64,000 nucleotides of DNA from Rhizomicrobium sp. (GCA_037200045.1 JBBCHM010000001.1:2790001-2854000), one strand, 5' to 3'; positions 17,813 to 28,560 are shown, numbered from the stretch's first letter. Notes: generated by a model from the letters alone, not told the origin. A program made the numbers and translations.

Positions 17813-17820
17813 TTCGTCTT

Positions 17821-17971
17821 ACCCTCCCGTTTACGGGAGGGTCGAAAAATTCGAAGCGCAGCGACGAATTTTTCGGGGAGGGGACAGCGGTGCCATTTCT
17901 GCGCTGCTGTCCCCTCCCCGAAATCTTTTCGCTGCGCTCAAAGATTTCGACCCTCCCGTAAACGGGAGGGT
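17821..17971. repeat. 151-base composite palindromic element, copy 1
   Basis: The outer 27 bases at 17821-17847 are repeated perfectly inverted at 17945-17971, and each outer arm is itself a hairpin (CCCTCCCGTTTACGGGAGGG). Inside, CGGGGAGGGGACAGC at 17874-17888 pairs with its exact complement at 17906-17920, and shorter stems sit between. A second element of the same length and plan lies at 45126-45276. No open frame or transposase is present, so it resembles a MITE or REP-type element. Confidence 0.85.
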
Positions 17972-17992
17972 TGGTCTCCGTGTGGGGGCGTG

Positions 17993-19912
17993 ATGGTTCG
18001 CGGACACAGGAACGACATCGATGGCCTGCGCGCCGTCGCGATCCTTCCGGTCCTTTTCTATCACGCGAATATCTGGCCGTTCTCCGGCGGCTATGTCGGC
18101 GTCGACGTCTTCTTCGTCATCTCGGGCTATCTCATCACCGGCCTGATCCGGCGCGAGCAGGATACCGGAACGTTCTCGCTCGCCGATTTCTACGACCGCC
18201 GCATCCGCCGCATCCTGCCGGCGCTGGGCGTGGTGCTTTTCGCATCGGCGATCGCGGCACTGTTCATCCTGCTCCCCGACGAACTCCAGGAGTTCGGGCG
18301 CAACCTGATCGCCAGCGCGCTGTTCTACGCCAATATTCGCGATTGGCAGGACGTGGCGCAATATTTCGCGCCGCAAGCCGGCGAGAACCCGCTGCTGCAT
18401 GTCTGGTCGCTGGCGGTGGAAGAACAATTCTATCTGGTCTGGCCGCCTTTGCTGATGGTCATTGCCCGCGGCCGCAGGGCGCTGGCCCGCGTCATCCTCG
18501 CGCTTGCCGCCGCGTCCCTGGCGCTCGCGCTTGTTCTGCACGTCACGCAGAACGACCCGCGCGCGGCGTTCTATCTTCTGCCGCCGCGCGCCTGGGAATT
18601 GCTGGCTGGGGCGTTCCTGTCGACCGGCGCGCTTGCGCCCCTGCGTTCCGCTGTGGCGCGCCACGCGGTCGGGACCGCTGGCTTTGCCCTCATCCTTGTC
18701 GCCGTGGTCCTTCCCGGCGCGGGCGCGTCTTCGCAGCTCCTGAACAGCTTCATCGCGACGCTGGGAACGGCGGTCCTTCTCTTCGCCTCCGAGGGCGGCG
18801 GCAATGTCGTGGGCGACGCGCTCGCCACGCGCCTGCCGGTCTTCATCGGGCGGATTTCCTATTCGCTCTATCTGTGGCATTGGCCGGCGCTCGTGTATGC
18901 GAGGCTTTATCTTCATCGCGAGCCGACCCTTGCCGAGTCGGCCGCGATCCTGGCCGCCGTGTTCGCGGTCTCCACCCTGTCGTGGCGCTATGTCGAGCAG
19001 CCGATCCGGCGCTGGCACCCGGCTTGGCGACCGCTCAGTTTCGCCGCCGCCGGGATCGGCATCGGCGTCTTCGTCGTCACGGCCGTCGCCTTCGTGTGGC
19101 TTCATGGACTGCCCGGACGCATGCCGCCCGATGTCCGTGCCCTCGACGCCGTGGTCCAGCGCCCGATGCCTGGCCGCTGGTGCAGGCCACAGGACAATTG
19201 CGTGAGCGGCGATACGGCTTTTGCCGGCGAGGCCGTCCTGATCGGCGATTCCCATGCGCGCGTCCTGTCGCCGGAGTTGAAGCGTTTTGCCGCCGCGCGG
19301 CATTTGCGGCTGCGCGAGATGACCCGTCCGGGCTGCCTGCCGCTGCCGGGAATCCGCATCACCCGACCGGACAGGAACTTCCGGCCCTGCGCCGAATTCG
19401 CCGATGCCGCGGCGGCCCTGGTCCTCGCATCGCCCTCCGTGCGGCTGGTGATCCTGGAGGCGCGCTGGGAACTCTATGTCAACGACGGCAGCGGATATGT
19501 CGCCGGCGGTCGGGCCGCGATTGCGGCCGCGTTGGGAGCGCTGATCGACAAGCTGAACCGGCGCGGAATCCCGGTTCTGGTGATCGGTGCCGTGGTCCCG
19601 TTTCCGGAAAGCCCCGCGCATTGCTATGGCCGCGAACGGATCGCCGGACGCAACCCGGCGGCTTGTATGATTTTGCCGCTCGCCGCGGTCCTGCGCCAGA
19701 CGGCCGTCGCGGACCGCATGATCGCCGCGCTCGCCGAGCACCGCCCCGGCGTCCGCACCTATCTGCCCAACCGCGCCCTGTGCGACGCGACGGCCTGCCA
19801 TGCGCTCGTCGACGGCCAATTGCTCTATTGGGACGATCACCACCTGTCGCCCGCCGGCGCCGCGCGGGTCGGCCGCGGACTCGACGCCGCATTGCGCCAC
19901 TGGCCGTCGTGA
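17993..19912 (+). CDS. OafA/YrhL-type acyltransferase with SGNH domain
   Basis: Predicted inner-membrane O-acyltransferase of 639 residues. The N-terminal acyltransferase-3 domain (about 1-350) has RNDIDGLRAVAILPVLFYHA, GGYVGVDVFFVISGYLI and some ten membrane segments; the C-terminal periplasmic SGNH domain begins near VLIGDSHARVL and ends with DDHHLSPAGA, giving Ser and Asp/His of the hydrolase-type triad. The family acetylates surface polysaccharide or peptidoglycan; the acceptor is unknown. I start at ATG 17993, which follows a G-rich stretch (17982-17989), one codon after an alternative GTG. Confidence 0.92.
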   Translation: MVRGHRNDIDGLRAVAILPVLFYHANIWPFSGGYVGVDVFFVISGYLITGLIRREQDTGTFSLADFYDRRIRRILPALGVVLFASAIAALFILLPDELQEFGRNLIASALFYANIRDWQDVAQYFAPQAGENPLLHVWSLAVEEQFYLVWPPLLMVIARGRRALARVILALAAASLALALVLHVTQNDPRAAFYLLPPRAWELLAGAFLSTGALAPLRSAVARHAVGTAGFALILVAVVLPGAGASSQLLNSFIATLGTAVLLFASEGGGNVVGDALATRLPVFIGRISYSLYLWHWPALVYARLYLHREPTLAESAAILAAVFAVSTLSWRYVEQPIRRWHPAWRPLSFAAAGIGIGVFVVTAVAFVWLHGLPGRMPPDVRALDAVVQRPMPGRWCRPQDNCVSGDTAFAGEAVLIGDSHARVLSPELKRFAAARHLRLREMTRPGCLPLPGIRITRPDRNFRPCAEFADAAAALVLASPSVRLVILEARWELYVNDGSGYVAGGRAAIAAALGALIDKLNRRGIPVLVIGAVVPFPESPAHCYGRERIAGRNPAACMILPLAAVLRQTAVADRMIAALAEHRPGVRTYLPNRALCDATACHALVDGQLLYWDDHHLSPAGAARVGRGLDAALRHWPS

Positions 19913-20002
19913 CGCGACTTTCGCGCCACACGCCAAATCATTCCGCTTCGCCCCCTTCCCAACGCAATTCGCCGGATTATTCTCCGCGCCCTTTTTGAGC
20001 GT

Positions 20003-21847
20003 GTGAGCAGTGCCGTGCCGCGTGTGATCGCCACCGAAACCGTCGTCAAGGACGCCGAGCCGCTCGACGAGGCGGTGAAGCTGGCGCATGTCCCCGGCAC
20101 GCCCTTCGCCTTCATCTGGTTCCTGATCCGCACCCATTTTCCCGGCCGTGTCGCGGCGATGGCCGCCTTCGCCATGACGGCGACCTCGATCGAGGCCTTC
20201 ACCCCGCTCGTCTTCTCCCATCTGGTCAATGCCATCACCGCCGCGGTGAAGAGCCATGGCGGCTTCGCCACGGTGTGGCCCTGGATCGTGTGGCTGGCGG
20301 GCATCTGGTTCGGCGGCGCGCTCGCCTACCGCGCCTATGAGATGGTGGACGTCAACACCGGCCCGCGCATGCGCGGACTGGCGCAGAAATATCTGTTCGT
20401 CTACCTGCTCGGCCATTCGCCGCGCTACTTCCAGGACAATTTCGCCGGCAAGCTCGGCCAGAAGGTCAAGCAGGCCGGCCAGGCGGCCATCGGCATTCTC
20501 GGCATCGTCTGCATGGACGCGGTGCGCGTCTTCGGCCTCGTCGTCATCGGCGCGGCGCTGATGGCGCTGCAGGCGCCGGCCTATGCGATCATCCTGGGCG
20601 TGTGGACGGTGCTCTATCTCGGCGTCGTCTTCGCGCTCGCCAGGCGCTGCGTCGTGCTGTCCAAGGCGCTGTCCGACGAGGTCTCGACCTCGACCGGGCG
20701 GCTGATCGATGCGGTATCCAACGCCGATCTCGTGCGCGCCTTCGCCAAGGCCGCCTATGAGCGCAAATTCATCTCCTATTTCCTCGCGGACGAAATGAAC
20801 GCGTCGCGCCGGCTGCGCTGGTTCCTCATCACGATGCGGATGTTCATGCAGTCCGCGACGTTGCTGCTGCTGGTGGCGCTGGTTTTTGTCACCGCGCGCG
20901 ACATCGTCGCCGGCGCGATCTCGCTCGGCGCCTTCACCATGATCTACCTGCTCGCCAACCAGATCGCGCGCGGCGTGCAGGAGCTTTCCTTCCGCATGCT
21001 CGACTATTTCGAGCAGCTCGGCACACTGGCCGAGGCGCTCGATCTCGTCAGCGCCCCGCACGAGATTGTCGATGCGCCGGATGCCAAGCCGCTCGCCGTC
21101 GGCAAGGGGCATATCCGCTTTGAGAACGTTTCGTTCCGCCATCCCAACGGCTATCAGGTGTTCGAGAATTTGAACCTCGACATTGCGCCGGGCGAGCGGG
21201 TCGGCCTTGTCGGGCCGTCGGGCGCCGGCAAGTCGACGCTGGTGCGTTTGCTGCGCCGCCAGTTCGAGCCGCAGTCGGGCCGCATCACCATCGACGGGCA
21301 GGACATCGCCCATGTCACCTGGGATTCGCTCAACGAGGCGATCGCCGAAGTGCCGCAGATGCCCGGCGTGTTCCATCGCAATGTCCGCGACAATATCCGT
21401 TATGCGCGGCCCCTGGCCGAGGCCGAGGAGGTCGAAAGCGCGGCGCGCCAGGCCCATGCCCACGACTTCATCTCCGAGCGCGACGAAGGCTACGACATGA
21501 TCGTGGGCGAGCAGGGCATCAAGCTCTCCGGCGGCGAGCGCCAGCGGGTGGCGATCGCTCGCGCCCTGATCAAGGACGCGCGCATTCTTGTGCTGGACGA
21601 AGCGACCTCCTCGCTCGATTCCGAAAGCGAACACTTGATCCAGTCGGTGCTGTGGACGCTGGTCCAGGGCCGCACGGTGATCGCCATCGCGCACCGGCTC
21701 TCGACCATCGCCGGCATGGACCGGGTGGTCTATCTCGATCAGGGACGAATCCTGGAAGACGGACCGCACCGCGTGCTGCTCGCGAACAAGGGGCCTTATT
21801 CCCGGCTCTGGAACCGCCAGATGGGCGGCTTCATCGACGCGGCGTAA
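20003..21847 (+). CDS. ABC transporter, fused permease/ATPase
   Basis: Half-size type I ABC exporter of 614 residues. About six membrane segments occupy residues 40-330, followed by an ATP-binding domain with Walker A GPSGAGKST, signature LSGGERQRVAIARAL and Walker B ILVLDEATSSLD, then the H-loop in AIAHRLST. It would act as a homodimer. The substrate cannot be told; the family includes lipid, peptide and drug exporters. Start is GTG 20003; no strong ribosome binding site is visible. Confidence 0.93.
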   Translation: MSSAVPRVIATETVVKDAEPLDEAVKLAHVPGTPFAFIWFLIRTHFPGRVAAMAAFAMTATSIEAFTPLVFSHLVNAITAAVKSHGGFATVWPWIVWLAGIWFGGALAYRAYEMVDVNTGPRMRGLAQKYLFVYLLGHSPRYFQDNFAGKLGQKVKQAGQAAIGILGIVCMDAVRVFGLVVIGAALMALQAPAYAIILGVWTVLYLGVVFALARRCVVLSKALSDEVSTSTGRLIDAVSNADLVRAFAKAAYERKFISYFLADEMNASRRLRWFLITMRMFMQSATLLLLVALVFVTARDIVAGAISLGAFTMIYLLANQIARGVQELSFRMLDYFEQLGTLAEALDLVSAPHEIVDAPDAKPLAVGKGHIRFENVSFRHPNGYQVFENLNLDIAPGERVGLVGPSGAGKSTLVRLLRRQFEPQSGRITIDGQDIAHVTWDSLNEAIAEVPQMPGVFHRNVRDNIRYARPLAEAEEVESAARQAHAHDFISERDEGYDMIVGEQGIKLSGGERQRVAIARALIKDARILVLDEATSSLDSESEHLIQSVLWTLVQGRTVIAIAHRLSTIAGMDRVVYLDQGRILEDGPHRVLLANKGPYSRLWNRQMGGFIDAA

Positions 21848-21854
21848 AAGGTCC

Positions 21855-21922
21855 ATAAATCGGGCCTTTCGCGCGTTGTCCGCGCCAAACAGTCCCAATA
21901 GCGCATATAAACCCCGATTTAT
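21855..21922. repeat. inverted repeat upstream of HU-like gene
   Basis: ATAAATCGGG at 21855-21864 and its exact complement at 21913-21922 flank 48 bases. They lie just after the ABC transporter stop and about 90 bases before the HU-like gene. They may act in regulation or as a loose terminator structure; no choice can be made from sequence. Confidence 0.35.
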
Positions 21923-22011
21923 CGCGCTTTTCGCCAGACATCGCGTGCGTTGCGTCTCGGAAGTACAGTAAAATCGGGCATTCGTTTGATTCGCAACAAG
22001 GAGCAAAAACA

Positions 22012-22335
22012 ATGGCAATAGCTGGAACTGGCGCCCCGAAGGCCGCCAAGGCGAAGGTCGAGACGGTGAGCACCCGCCAGCTTGGCGCCGCGCTGGCCGA
22101 GAAGCATGAGATGTCGAACAAGGCCTCGCTCGCGATTATCGACGACGCGATCGCACTGATCACCAAGCACCTGAAGAAGGGCGCCCGCGTCCGTCTGAAC
22201 GGGCTCGGCATCCTGGTCGTGCGCAAGCGTGCCGCCCGCATGGGCCGCAACCCCGCGACCGGCGAAGCGATCAAGATCAAGGCTTCCAAGAAGGTCGCCT
22301 TCCGCGCCGCGAAGGAGCTGAAGGAATCGATCTGA
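22012..22335 (+). CDS. HU-family DNA-binding protein
   Basis: Nucleoid-associated protein of 107 residues that bends DNA without strong sequence preference. An Ala/Lys-rich lead of about 18 residues precedes the HU fold; the arm region has VRLNGLGILVVRKRAARMGRNP followed by ATGEAIKIKASKKVAFR (about residues 62-100), with the RNP that kinks DNA. AAGGAG sits seven bases upstream of the ATG. An intrinsic terminator follows at 22359-22394. Confidence 0.93.
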   Translation: MAIAGTGAPKAAKAKVETVSTRQLGAALAEKHEMSNKASLAIIDDAIALITKHLKKGARVRLNGLGILVVRKRAARMGRNPATGEAIKIKASKKVAFRAAKELKESI

Positions 22336-22358
22336 TCGATTTCCTCGGCAAAGAGATC

Positions 22359-22394
22359 AAGCCGGCCGATGCGAAAGCACAGGCCGGCTTTTTC
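22359..22394 (+). terminator. intrinsic terminator after HU-like gene
   Basis: AAGCCGGCC at 22359-22367 pairs perfectly with GGCCGGCTT at 22382-22390 and is followed by TTTC, a standard rho-independent terminator on the plus strand. The convergent copper ATPase gene ends eight bases further on. Confidence 0.85.
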
Positions 22395-22401
22395 TTGTGC
22401 C

Positions 22402-24702
22402 TCAGAGCTTCACCCGCCGCAGGCGCAGCGCATTGGCGATCACCGATACCGAGCTCAGACTCATCGCCGCCGCGGCGATGATCGGGCTGAGTAGCACGCC
22501 ATAGGACGGGTAGAGCACCCCCGCCGCCACCGGCACGCCGATGATGTTGTAGACGAAGGCAAGCACCAGGTTCTGCCTTATGTTGCCGAGCGTCGCCCGG
22601 CTGAGCCGGCGTGCCCGCGCCAGCCCGGCGAGATCGCCCTTCACCAAAGTCATCCCGGCGCTCTGCATCGCAACGTCGGTTCCCGTGCCCATCGCGACGC
22701 CGATATCGGCCGCCGCCAGCGCCGGCGCGTCGTTGACGCCGTCGCCGGCCATGGCGACGACATGGCCCTCGCCGCGCAGCCGCCGCACGATTTCGCTCTT
22801 CTTCTCCGGCAAGACCCCGGCCTCGACATCGGCGATGCCGAGCTTGCTCGCCACCGCCATCGCGGTCGTGCGGTTGTCGCCGGTCACCATCACGACGCGG
22901 ATGTTCTCGCCGCGCAGCGCGGCCAGGGCCGCCGGGGTCGACGCCTTCACCGGATCGGCGATGGCAAGCAGTCCCGCGACGCGCCCGGCATCGGCAACGA
23001 ACATCGCCGTCGCGCCGTCGCGGCGGAAGTCTTCCGCCTTCGCTGCAAGCGCCGCGCAATCGATGCCGCGCTCGGCGAGGAATTCGGCGGTCCCGACGAG
23101 GGCCTCCGTGCCGCCAAGCGATCCGGAAACGCCCTTGCCGGTGACGGCGCGGAAATTTTCCACGGCGCCGGGCGCGATGCCGCGCGCCGCGGCGCCGGCG
23201 AGGATCGCCGCCGCCAATGGATGCTCGCTCGGCTTTTCGAGCGCGGCGGCGATCGCAAGCACCTTCGGTTCGTCGAAGCCGTCCGCCGCCACGAGGCCGA
23301 CCAGCCGGGAATGGCCCTCGGTGAGCGTGCCCGTCTTGTCGACGACGAGGACGTCGACGCGCTCGAAGCGCTCCAGCGCCTCGGCATTGCGGATCAGCAC
23401 GCCGGCGGCGGCGCCCTTGCCGACGCCCACCATGATCGACATCGGCGTCGCGAGGCCGAGCGCGCAGGGACAGGCGATGATCAGGACGGAAACCGCCGCC
23501 ACCAGCGCATGCGCGAAGGCCGGCTGCGGTCCGAAGACCAGCCATGCGACGAAGGCCACCGCCGCGACGGCGAGCACCGCCGGCACGAAGATCGCGGAAA
23601 CCTGGTCCGCCAGGCGCTGGATCGGCGCGCGGCTGCGCTGCGCCTCCGACACCATGGCGACGATACGGGCCAGCACGGTGCCGGCGCCGACCTTGTCGGC
23701 GCGCATGACCAGCGTGCCGGTGCCGTTGACGGTGCCGCCGATCAGTTTGGCGCCGGCCTGCTTCTCGACCGGCACGGACTCGCCGGTCACCATGGATTCG
23801 TCGACCGCGCTCGCACCCTCGAGGACGGCGCCGTCCACCGGCACGGCCTCGCCCGGCCGCACGCGCAACCGGTCGCCTTCGTGCACATCGGCGAGCGGCA
23901 CGTCCTCTTCGCCCGTCGCGGTCAGGCGCCGCGCATGGGTCGGCGCGAGCTTCAGGAGCGCGCGGATGGCGCCGCCGGTCTGCGCCCGGGCCCGCAATTC
24001 AAGCACCTGGCCGAGCAGCACCAACACGGTGATGACGGCCGCCGCCTCGAAATAGACCGGCACGATACCGTCCATCTTCACCGCGTCGGGAAAGAGGCCC
24101 GGCGCCAGCAGACCCACCAGGCTGTAACCATAGGCCGCGGCGACGCCGAGCGCGATCAGCGTGAACATGTTGAGCGAGCGGTTGACCAGCGAGGCCCAGC
24201 CGCGCACGAAGAACGGCGAGCCCGCCCACAGCACCACGGGCGTGCTCAGCGCGAACTGGATCCACAGAGAGGCCTGCGGCGTCACGAACCGGCCGAGATC
24301 GACGAGATGCTCTCCCATCGCCAGCGCGAATACCGGCGCGGTGAGCACGCCGCCGATCCAGAACCGGCGCCACATGTCGTCGAGTTCGGGACTGGACGTC
24401 TCGGTTGCCGAGACTTTGACCGGCTCCAGCGCCATGCCGCAGATGGGGCAAAAGCCCGGACCGATCTGGCGGATCTGCGGATGCATCGGGCAGGTATAGA
24501 TCGCGCCCTTGTCCGCGGCGGGCGTTTCCGCGGCGCTTTCCTTTGCAACGTATTTTTCCGGATCGGCCATGAACTTCTCATGGCAGCCCGCGCTGCAGAA
24601 CACGTATTCGTGACCATGATATTCCGCCCGGTGCTTGGCCGTTTGCGGGTCCACGCTCATCCCACAGACGGGATCGCGCGCCGTGATCTGGTTATCGGGC
24701 AT
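22402..24702 (-). CDS. copA: Cu(+)-exporting P1B-type ATPase
   Basis: Copper efflux pump of 766 residues. Domains in order: a YHS-type metal domain (about 7-50, with DPVCGM and [10 protein letters not shown]), a second heavy-metal-binding segment (YTCPMHPQI and [11 protein letters not shown], about 68-95), eight membrane helices, the ion-path motif CPC (Cys411, Cys413), phosphorylated Asp455 in [11 protein letters not shown] in SEHPLA, and [10 protein letters not shown]; the last helices carry YNIIG and MSLSS, typical of Cu(+) pumps. It has no classical HMA domain. I start at ATG 24702, which overlaps csoR by 11 bases; longer frames just run through csoR. Confidence 0.93.
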   Translation of the reverse strand: MPDNQITARDPVCGMSVDPQTAKHRAEYHGHEYVFCSAGCHEKFMADPEKYVAKESAAETPAADKGAIYTCPMHPQIRQIGPGFCPICGMALEPVKVSATETSSPELDDMWRRFWIGGVLTAPVFALAMGEHLVDLGRFVTPQASLWIQFALSTPVVLWAGSPFFVRGWASLVNRSLNMFTLIALGVAAAYGYSLVGLLAPGLFPDAVKMDGIVPVYFEAAAVITVLVLLGQVLELRARAQTGGAIRALLKLAPTHARRLTATGEEDVPLADVHEGDRLRVRPGEAVPVDGAVLEGASAVDESMVTGESVPVEKQAGAKLIGGTVNGTGTLVMRADKVGAGTVLARIVAMVSEAQRSRAPIQRLADQVSAIFVPAVLAVAAVAFVAWLVFGPQPAFAHALVAAVSVLIIACPCALGLATPMSIMVGVGKGAAAGVLIRNAEALERFERVDVLVVDKTGTLTEGHSRLVGLVAADGFDEPKVLAIAAALEKPSEHPLAAAILAGAAARGIAPGAVENFRAVTGKGVSGSLGGTEALVGTAEFLAERGIDCAALAAKAEDFRRDGATAMFVADAGRVAGLLAIADPVKASTPAALAALRGENIRVVMVTGDNRTTAMAVASKLGIADVEAGVLPEKKSEIVRRLRGEGHVVAMAGDGVNDAPALAAADIGVAMGTGTDVAMQSAGMTLVKGDLAGLARARRLSRATLGNIRQNLVLAFVYNIIGVPVAAGVLYPSYGVLLSPIIAAAAMSLSSVSVIANALRLRRVKL

Positions 24703-24970
24703 ATTTGCTGAACAGCTCCACGAGTTCGTTGAATTTCTGCGTCTGGTCTTTCGTGTCGCCGCTATGGATCGCATGCGCGACGCAATGGGCCGCATGCTCC
24801 TTCAGGATCTGCTCTTCGACGCGCTTCAGCGCCGATTTGACCGCCTGCATCTGCGTGAGGATGTCGATGCAGTAGCGTTCCTCTTCCACCATGCGCGCGA
24901 TGCCGCGCACCTGGCCTTCGATCCGGGCGAGGCGGGCCGTCAGCGCGGGATCGTGTTTCGTCGTCGTCAT
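24692..24970 (-). CDS. csoR: copper-sensing repressor of the CsoR family
   Basis: All-helical DNA-binding repressor of 92 residues that releases DNA upon binding Cu(I). The copper fingerprint Cys34, His59 and Cys63 has exactly the spacing of M. tuberculosis CsoR (36, 61, 65); the N-terminal [18 protein letters not shown] is the family signature. The ATG at 24970 is only five bases from a CsoR-type palindrome, so binding would block transcription of itself and of copA, which it overlaps. Confidence 0.94.
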   Translation of the reverse strand: MTTTKHDPALTARLARIEGQVRGIARMVEEERYCIDILTQMQAVKSALKRVEEQILKEHAAHCVAHAIHSGDTKDQTQKFNELVELFSKYAR

Positions 24971-24974
24971 CTTG

Positions 24975-24993
24975 TATACCCCATGGGGGTATA
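24975..24993. promoter_or_regulatory. CsoR-type operator in divergent copper promoter
   Basis: TATACCCC and GGGGTATA form perfect 8-base arms around ATG, the G/C-tract flanked by TATA that characterises CsoR operators. It lies between csoR-copA (minus) and the Met-rich outer-membrane gene (plus), and overlaps a consensus TATAAT at 24990-24995 for the plus-strand gene. One site could therefore control both directions. Confidence 0.75.
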
Positions 24994-25043
24994 ATAGGGT
25001 CTCGCCCCGATCGCCGCAACCCGCCCCACCAGGAGAATTTTCC

Positions 25044-26312
25044 ATGCGCCGTCTCGCCCTCGCCCTAGTGTTTTGCGCCGCAACGCCGGCGGCCGCGCAG
25101 GACCATGCGATGGCGGACATGCTCGGAATGGACATGCCGGGCATGGATATGCCGGGAATGGCCATGACGGGCACGCTCGGCAGCTACCCGATGACGCGCG
25201 ACGCCTCCGGCACGAGCTGGCAGCCCGACGCGGCGACCCACGCCGGCATCCACCTGACGGCGGACGACTGGGCGATCATGCTTCATACGCGTCTCGTCGG
25301 CGTCTACGATACGCAGAGCGGTCCGCGCGGCGACGACCAGACCTTCCTTACCGGCATGTTCATGGTCGCGGCGCGGCGCGATTTTGCCGGCGGCGACACG
25401 CTGAATCTGCGCGCCATGCTCAGCCCCGATCCGTTCCTGGGGCGCAGCGGCTACCCCTTGCTGCTCGCGACCGGAGAGACGGCGAACGGCACGACGCCGC
25501 TGGTGGATCGCCAGCATCCGCACGATCTGTTCATGGAGTTGTCGGCCTCATACAGCCACCGGCTCACCGATGCGGACAGCCTCTTCGTCTATGTCGGCTA
25601 TCCCGGCGAACCCGCGCTGGGGCCGGCGGCCTTCATGCATCGCGCCTCGAGCGAGGATATTCCGGCGGCGCCGATCGCGCATCATTGGCTCGACTCGACA
25701 CACATCACGTTCGGCGTGGTGACGGCCGGATATGTCCATGACGACTGGAAGCTGGAAGTCTCCCAGTTCACCGGCCGCGAGCCGGACCAGTTCCGCTTCG
25801 ATTTCGATCCCGCACGATTCGACAGCACCTCGGCGCGCTTGAGCTGGAACCCGACGGCGAACTGGTCGCTGCAGGCGTCATGGGGCTTCCTCAAGAGCCC
25901 CGAGCAACTTGAACCCACAGTCAACGAGACGCGCTATACGGCGAGCGCCACTTATGTCACGCCGCTGGGAGACGATTCCTCCATCGCGGCCACGCTCGCC
26001 TTCGGGCGCAAGCAATTGACCGGCGGAGTGGGCGAGAACGGTTTTCTCGCCGAGGCCGAATACAAGCCCGCCGACCTCTGGACGCTTTTTGCCCGCGCCG
26101 AATCCATCGACAGCGGCGAATTGTTCGCGAGCCCCGCGATCCGCACGGCGGGCGAAGCCACGCTCGGTGTGATCCGCGACTGGCGCGTGGCGGAACATTT
26201 CAAGCTCGGCATTGGCGGCGCCTACAGCTTCGATTTCGTGCCCTCCGGCGTTCCGAGCTATGGCAGCTCGCCGCATGGCGCCATGGTGTTCCTCCGCGTC
26301 CTTGCGGAATAG
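25044..26312 (+). CDS. Met-rich outer-membrane beta-barrel protein, copper-linked
   Basis: Function not established. The 422-residue protein has a signal peptide (1-19, ending AAAQ), then a Met-rich segment with repeated GMDMP units (about residues 26-42), a pattern that binds Cu(I) in other copper proteins, then a long region of alternating amphipathic strands with aromatic girdles ending in FLRVLAE, which looks like an outer-membrane beta-barrel. AGGAG lies eight bases before the ATG. Sharing a CsoR-type operator with copA suggests a role in copper handling across the outer membrane; that is inference. Confidence 0.82.
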   Translation: MRRLALALVFCAATPAAAQDHAMADMLGMDMPGMDMPGMAMTGTLGSYPMTRDASGTSWQPDAATHAGIHLTADDWAIMLHTRLVGVYDTQSGPRGDDQTFLTGMFMVAARRDFAGGDTLNLRAMLSPDPFLGRSGYPLLLATGETANGTTPLVDRQHPHDLFMELSASYSHRLTDADSLFVYVGYPGEPALGPAAFMHRASSEDIPAAPIAHHWLDSTHITFGVVTAGYVHDDWKLEVSQFTGREPDQFRFDFDPARFDSTSARLSWNPTANWSLQASWGFLKSPEQLEPTVNETRYTASATYVTPLGDDSSIAATLAFGRKQLTGGVGENGFLAEAEYKPADLWTLFARAESIDSGELFASPAIRTAGEATLGVIRDWRVAEHFKLGIGGAYSFDFVPSGVPSYGSSPHGAMVFLRVLAE

Positions 26313-26321
26313 CTTGGCGGG

Positions 26322-27488
26322 ATGTCGGGGGCTGCTCATGTAACGGCGCGGTTCCGCGCGCTGGATGGCTGGCGCGGGATCTGCGCCCTGCTGGTCGCGG
26401 CCCATCACATCGAGGCACGAGGCTTTCTCTATTGGCAGCCGCTCATCCGCAACGCCTGGCTGTTCGTCGACTTCTTCTTCGTGCTCTCCGGCTTCGTGAT
26501 CGCGCACGCCTATGGTGACGGGCTGACGACCGCGCCGCAGATCAAGAGCTTCGCCATCCGCCGTTTCGGCCGGTTATGGCCGCTGCATGCGGCGATGCTG
26601 GCCGCGCTGATCCTGCTGGAGCTGAGTCATCTCGTCATCGCCCACTGGCATCCGCTCGCCGGCGAGCGCGCGGCCTTCACCGCCGACCGCTCGCCTTACA
26701 CGATCCTGACCAATCTGTTCCTGATCCAGTCGCTCGGCCTGCACCCCTACGAGACCTGGAACGGCCCGGCCTGGTCGATCAGCACGGAGTTCTACGCCTA
26801 TCTCGTCTTCGCGCTGGTTTGTTTCGCCGCGCGCGGCCGGGCGGCGCGGCTGTCGCTATCGCTGCTGCTCGCGGCGGGCGGCACCGCCGTGCTGGCGTGC
26901 TTCTCGCGCTATGGCATGCGCGAGACTTTCGATTGGGGCTTCTTCCGCTGCCTCTACGGGTTCTTCATGGGCGTCCTGACCTACGAAGCATGGCGGCGCG
27001 GATTGGGAAGGCCGCTGAAGGGTACGACCGTCGAAGTCGCGGCGCTCGTCCTCGTCATGGCCTTCCTGACCTTCGTACCGGGCAGCCGGGCCGGCGAGTA
27101 TCTGGCGACGCCGCTTTTCGCGCTCGCCGTCCTGGTCTTCGCGGGCGAGGCCGGGTACGTCTCGCGCGCGCTGGCGACGCGGCCGGCCGCGGCACTCGGC
27201 CGCTGGTCCTATTCCATCTACATGGTCCACACGCCGGTGCTCGCGGTTCTGTTCTCCGCCGTCGGCATGGGGGAGATCGCCTTTCATCGGATTTGGCTGG
27301 TCCACACGCCGGACGGCAACGCGATCCTGGCCCCAGGATGGGGTGACGATCCCGCGCTGCTCGCCGTCCTTGCGGTCGTCGTCGCGCTGGCGGCCGTCAC
27401 CTGGCGCTACATCGAGCGTCCCGGCCAGCGCCTGTTCAACCGCCTGGCCGCGCCGAAGACCGCTGAAATAGCCGCACAAATTCCGTGA
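26322..27488 (+). CDS. acyltransferase-3 family membrane protein
   Basis: Predicted membrane O-acyltransferase of 388 residues without the SGNH domain found in the other copy at 18 kb. The family entry motif FRALDGWRGICALLVAAHHI and LFVDFFFVLSGFVIAHAYG are clear, with about ten membrane segments and the NGPAWSISTEFYAY motif near residue 147. The acceptor molecule is unknown. It begins 9 bases after the copper-linked barrel gene and may be cotranscribed with it. Confidence 0.9.
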   Translation: MSGAAHVTARFRALDGWRGICALLVAAHHIEARGFLYWQPLIRNAWLFVDFFFVLSGFVIAHAYGDGLTTAPQIKSFAIRRFGRLWPLHAAMLAALILLELSHLVIAHWHPLAGERAAFTADRSPYTILTNLFLIQSLGLHPYETWNGPAWSISTEFYAYLVFALVCFAARGRAARLSLSLLLAAGGTAVLACFSRYGMRETFDWGFFRCLYGFFMGVLTYEAWRRGLGRPLKGTTVEVAALVLVMAFLTFVPGSRAGEYLATPLFALAVLVFAGEAGYVSRALATRPAAALGRWSYSIYMVHTPVLAVLFSAVGMGEIAFHRIWLVHTPDGNAILAPGWGDDPALLAVLAVVVALAAVTWRYIERPGQRLFNRLAAPKTAEIAAQIP

Positions 27489-27510
27489 ACGGGTGCCGGC
27501 CGCGGCTTCC

Positions 27511-27539
27511 TTGCCGCCGGGCCCGGCCCACGCTACTTA
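27511..27539 (+). promoter_or_regulatory. candidate promoter for mdh
   Basis: TTGCCG at 27511-27516 and TACTTA at 27534-27539 with a 17-base spacer lie 32 bases before mdh. The -10 is poor, so confidence is low. Confidence 0.3.
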
Positions 27540-27540
27540 G

Positions 27541-28533
<993 letters not shown>

Positions 28534-28560
28534 GCGAGCGGGGCGGATAAGGACGGACAG

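Noticed and set aside
17831..22018. A very long open frame (almost 1,400 codons) on the minus strand opposite the acyltransferase and ABC exporter
   Set aside because: It is opposite two genes with complete motifs, its translation is low-complexity Arg/Asp/Gln/His, and long antisense frames are expected in DNA of this GC content.
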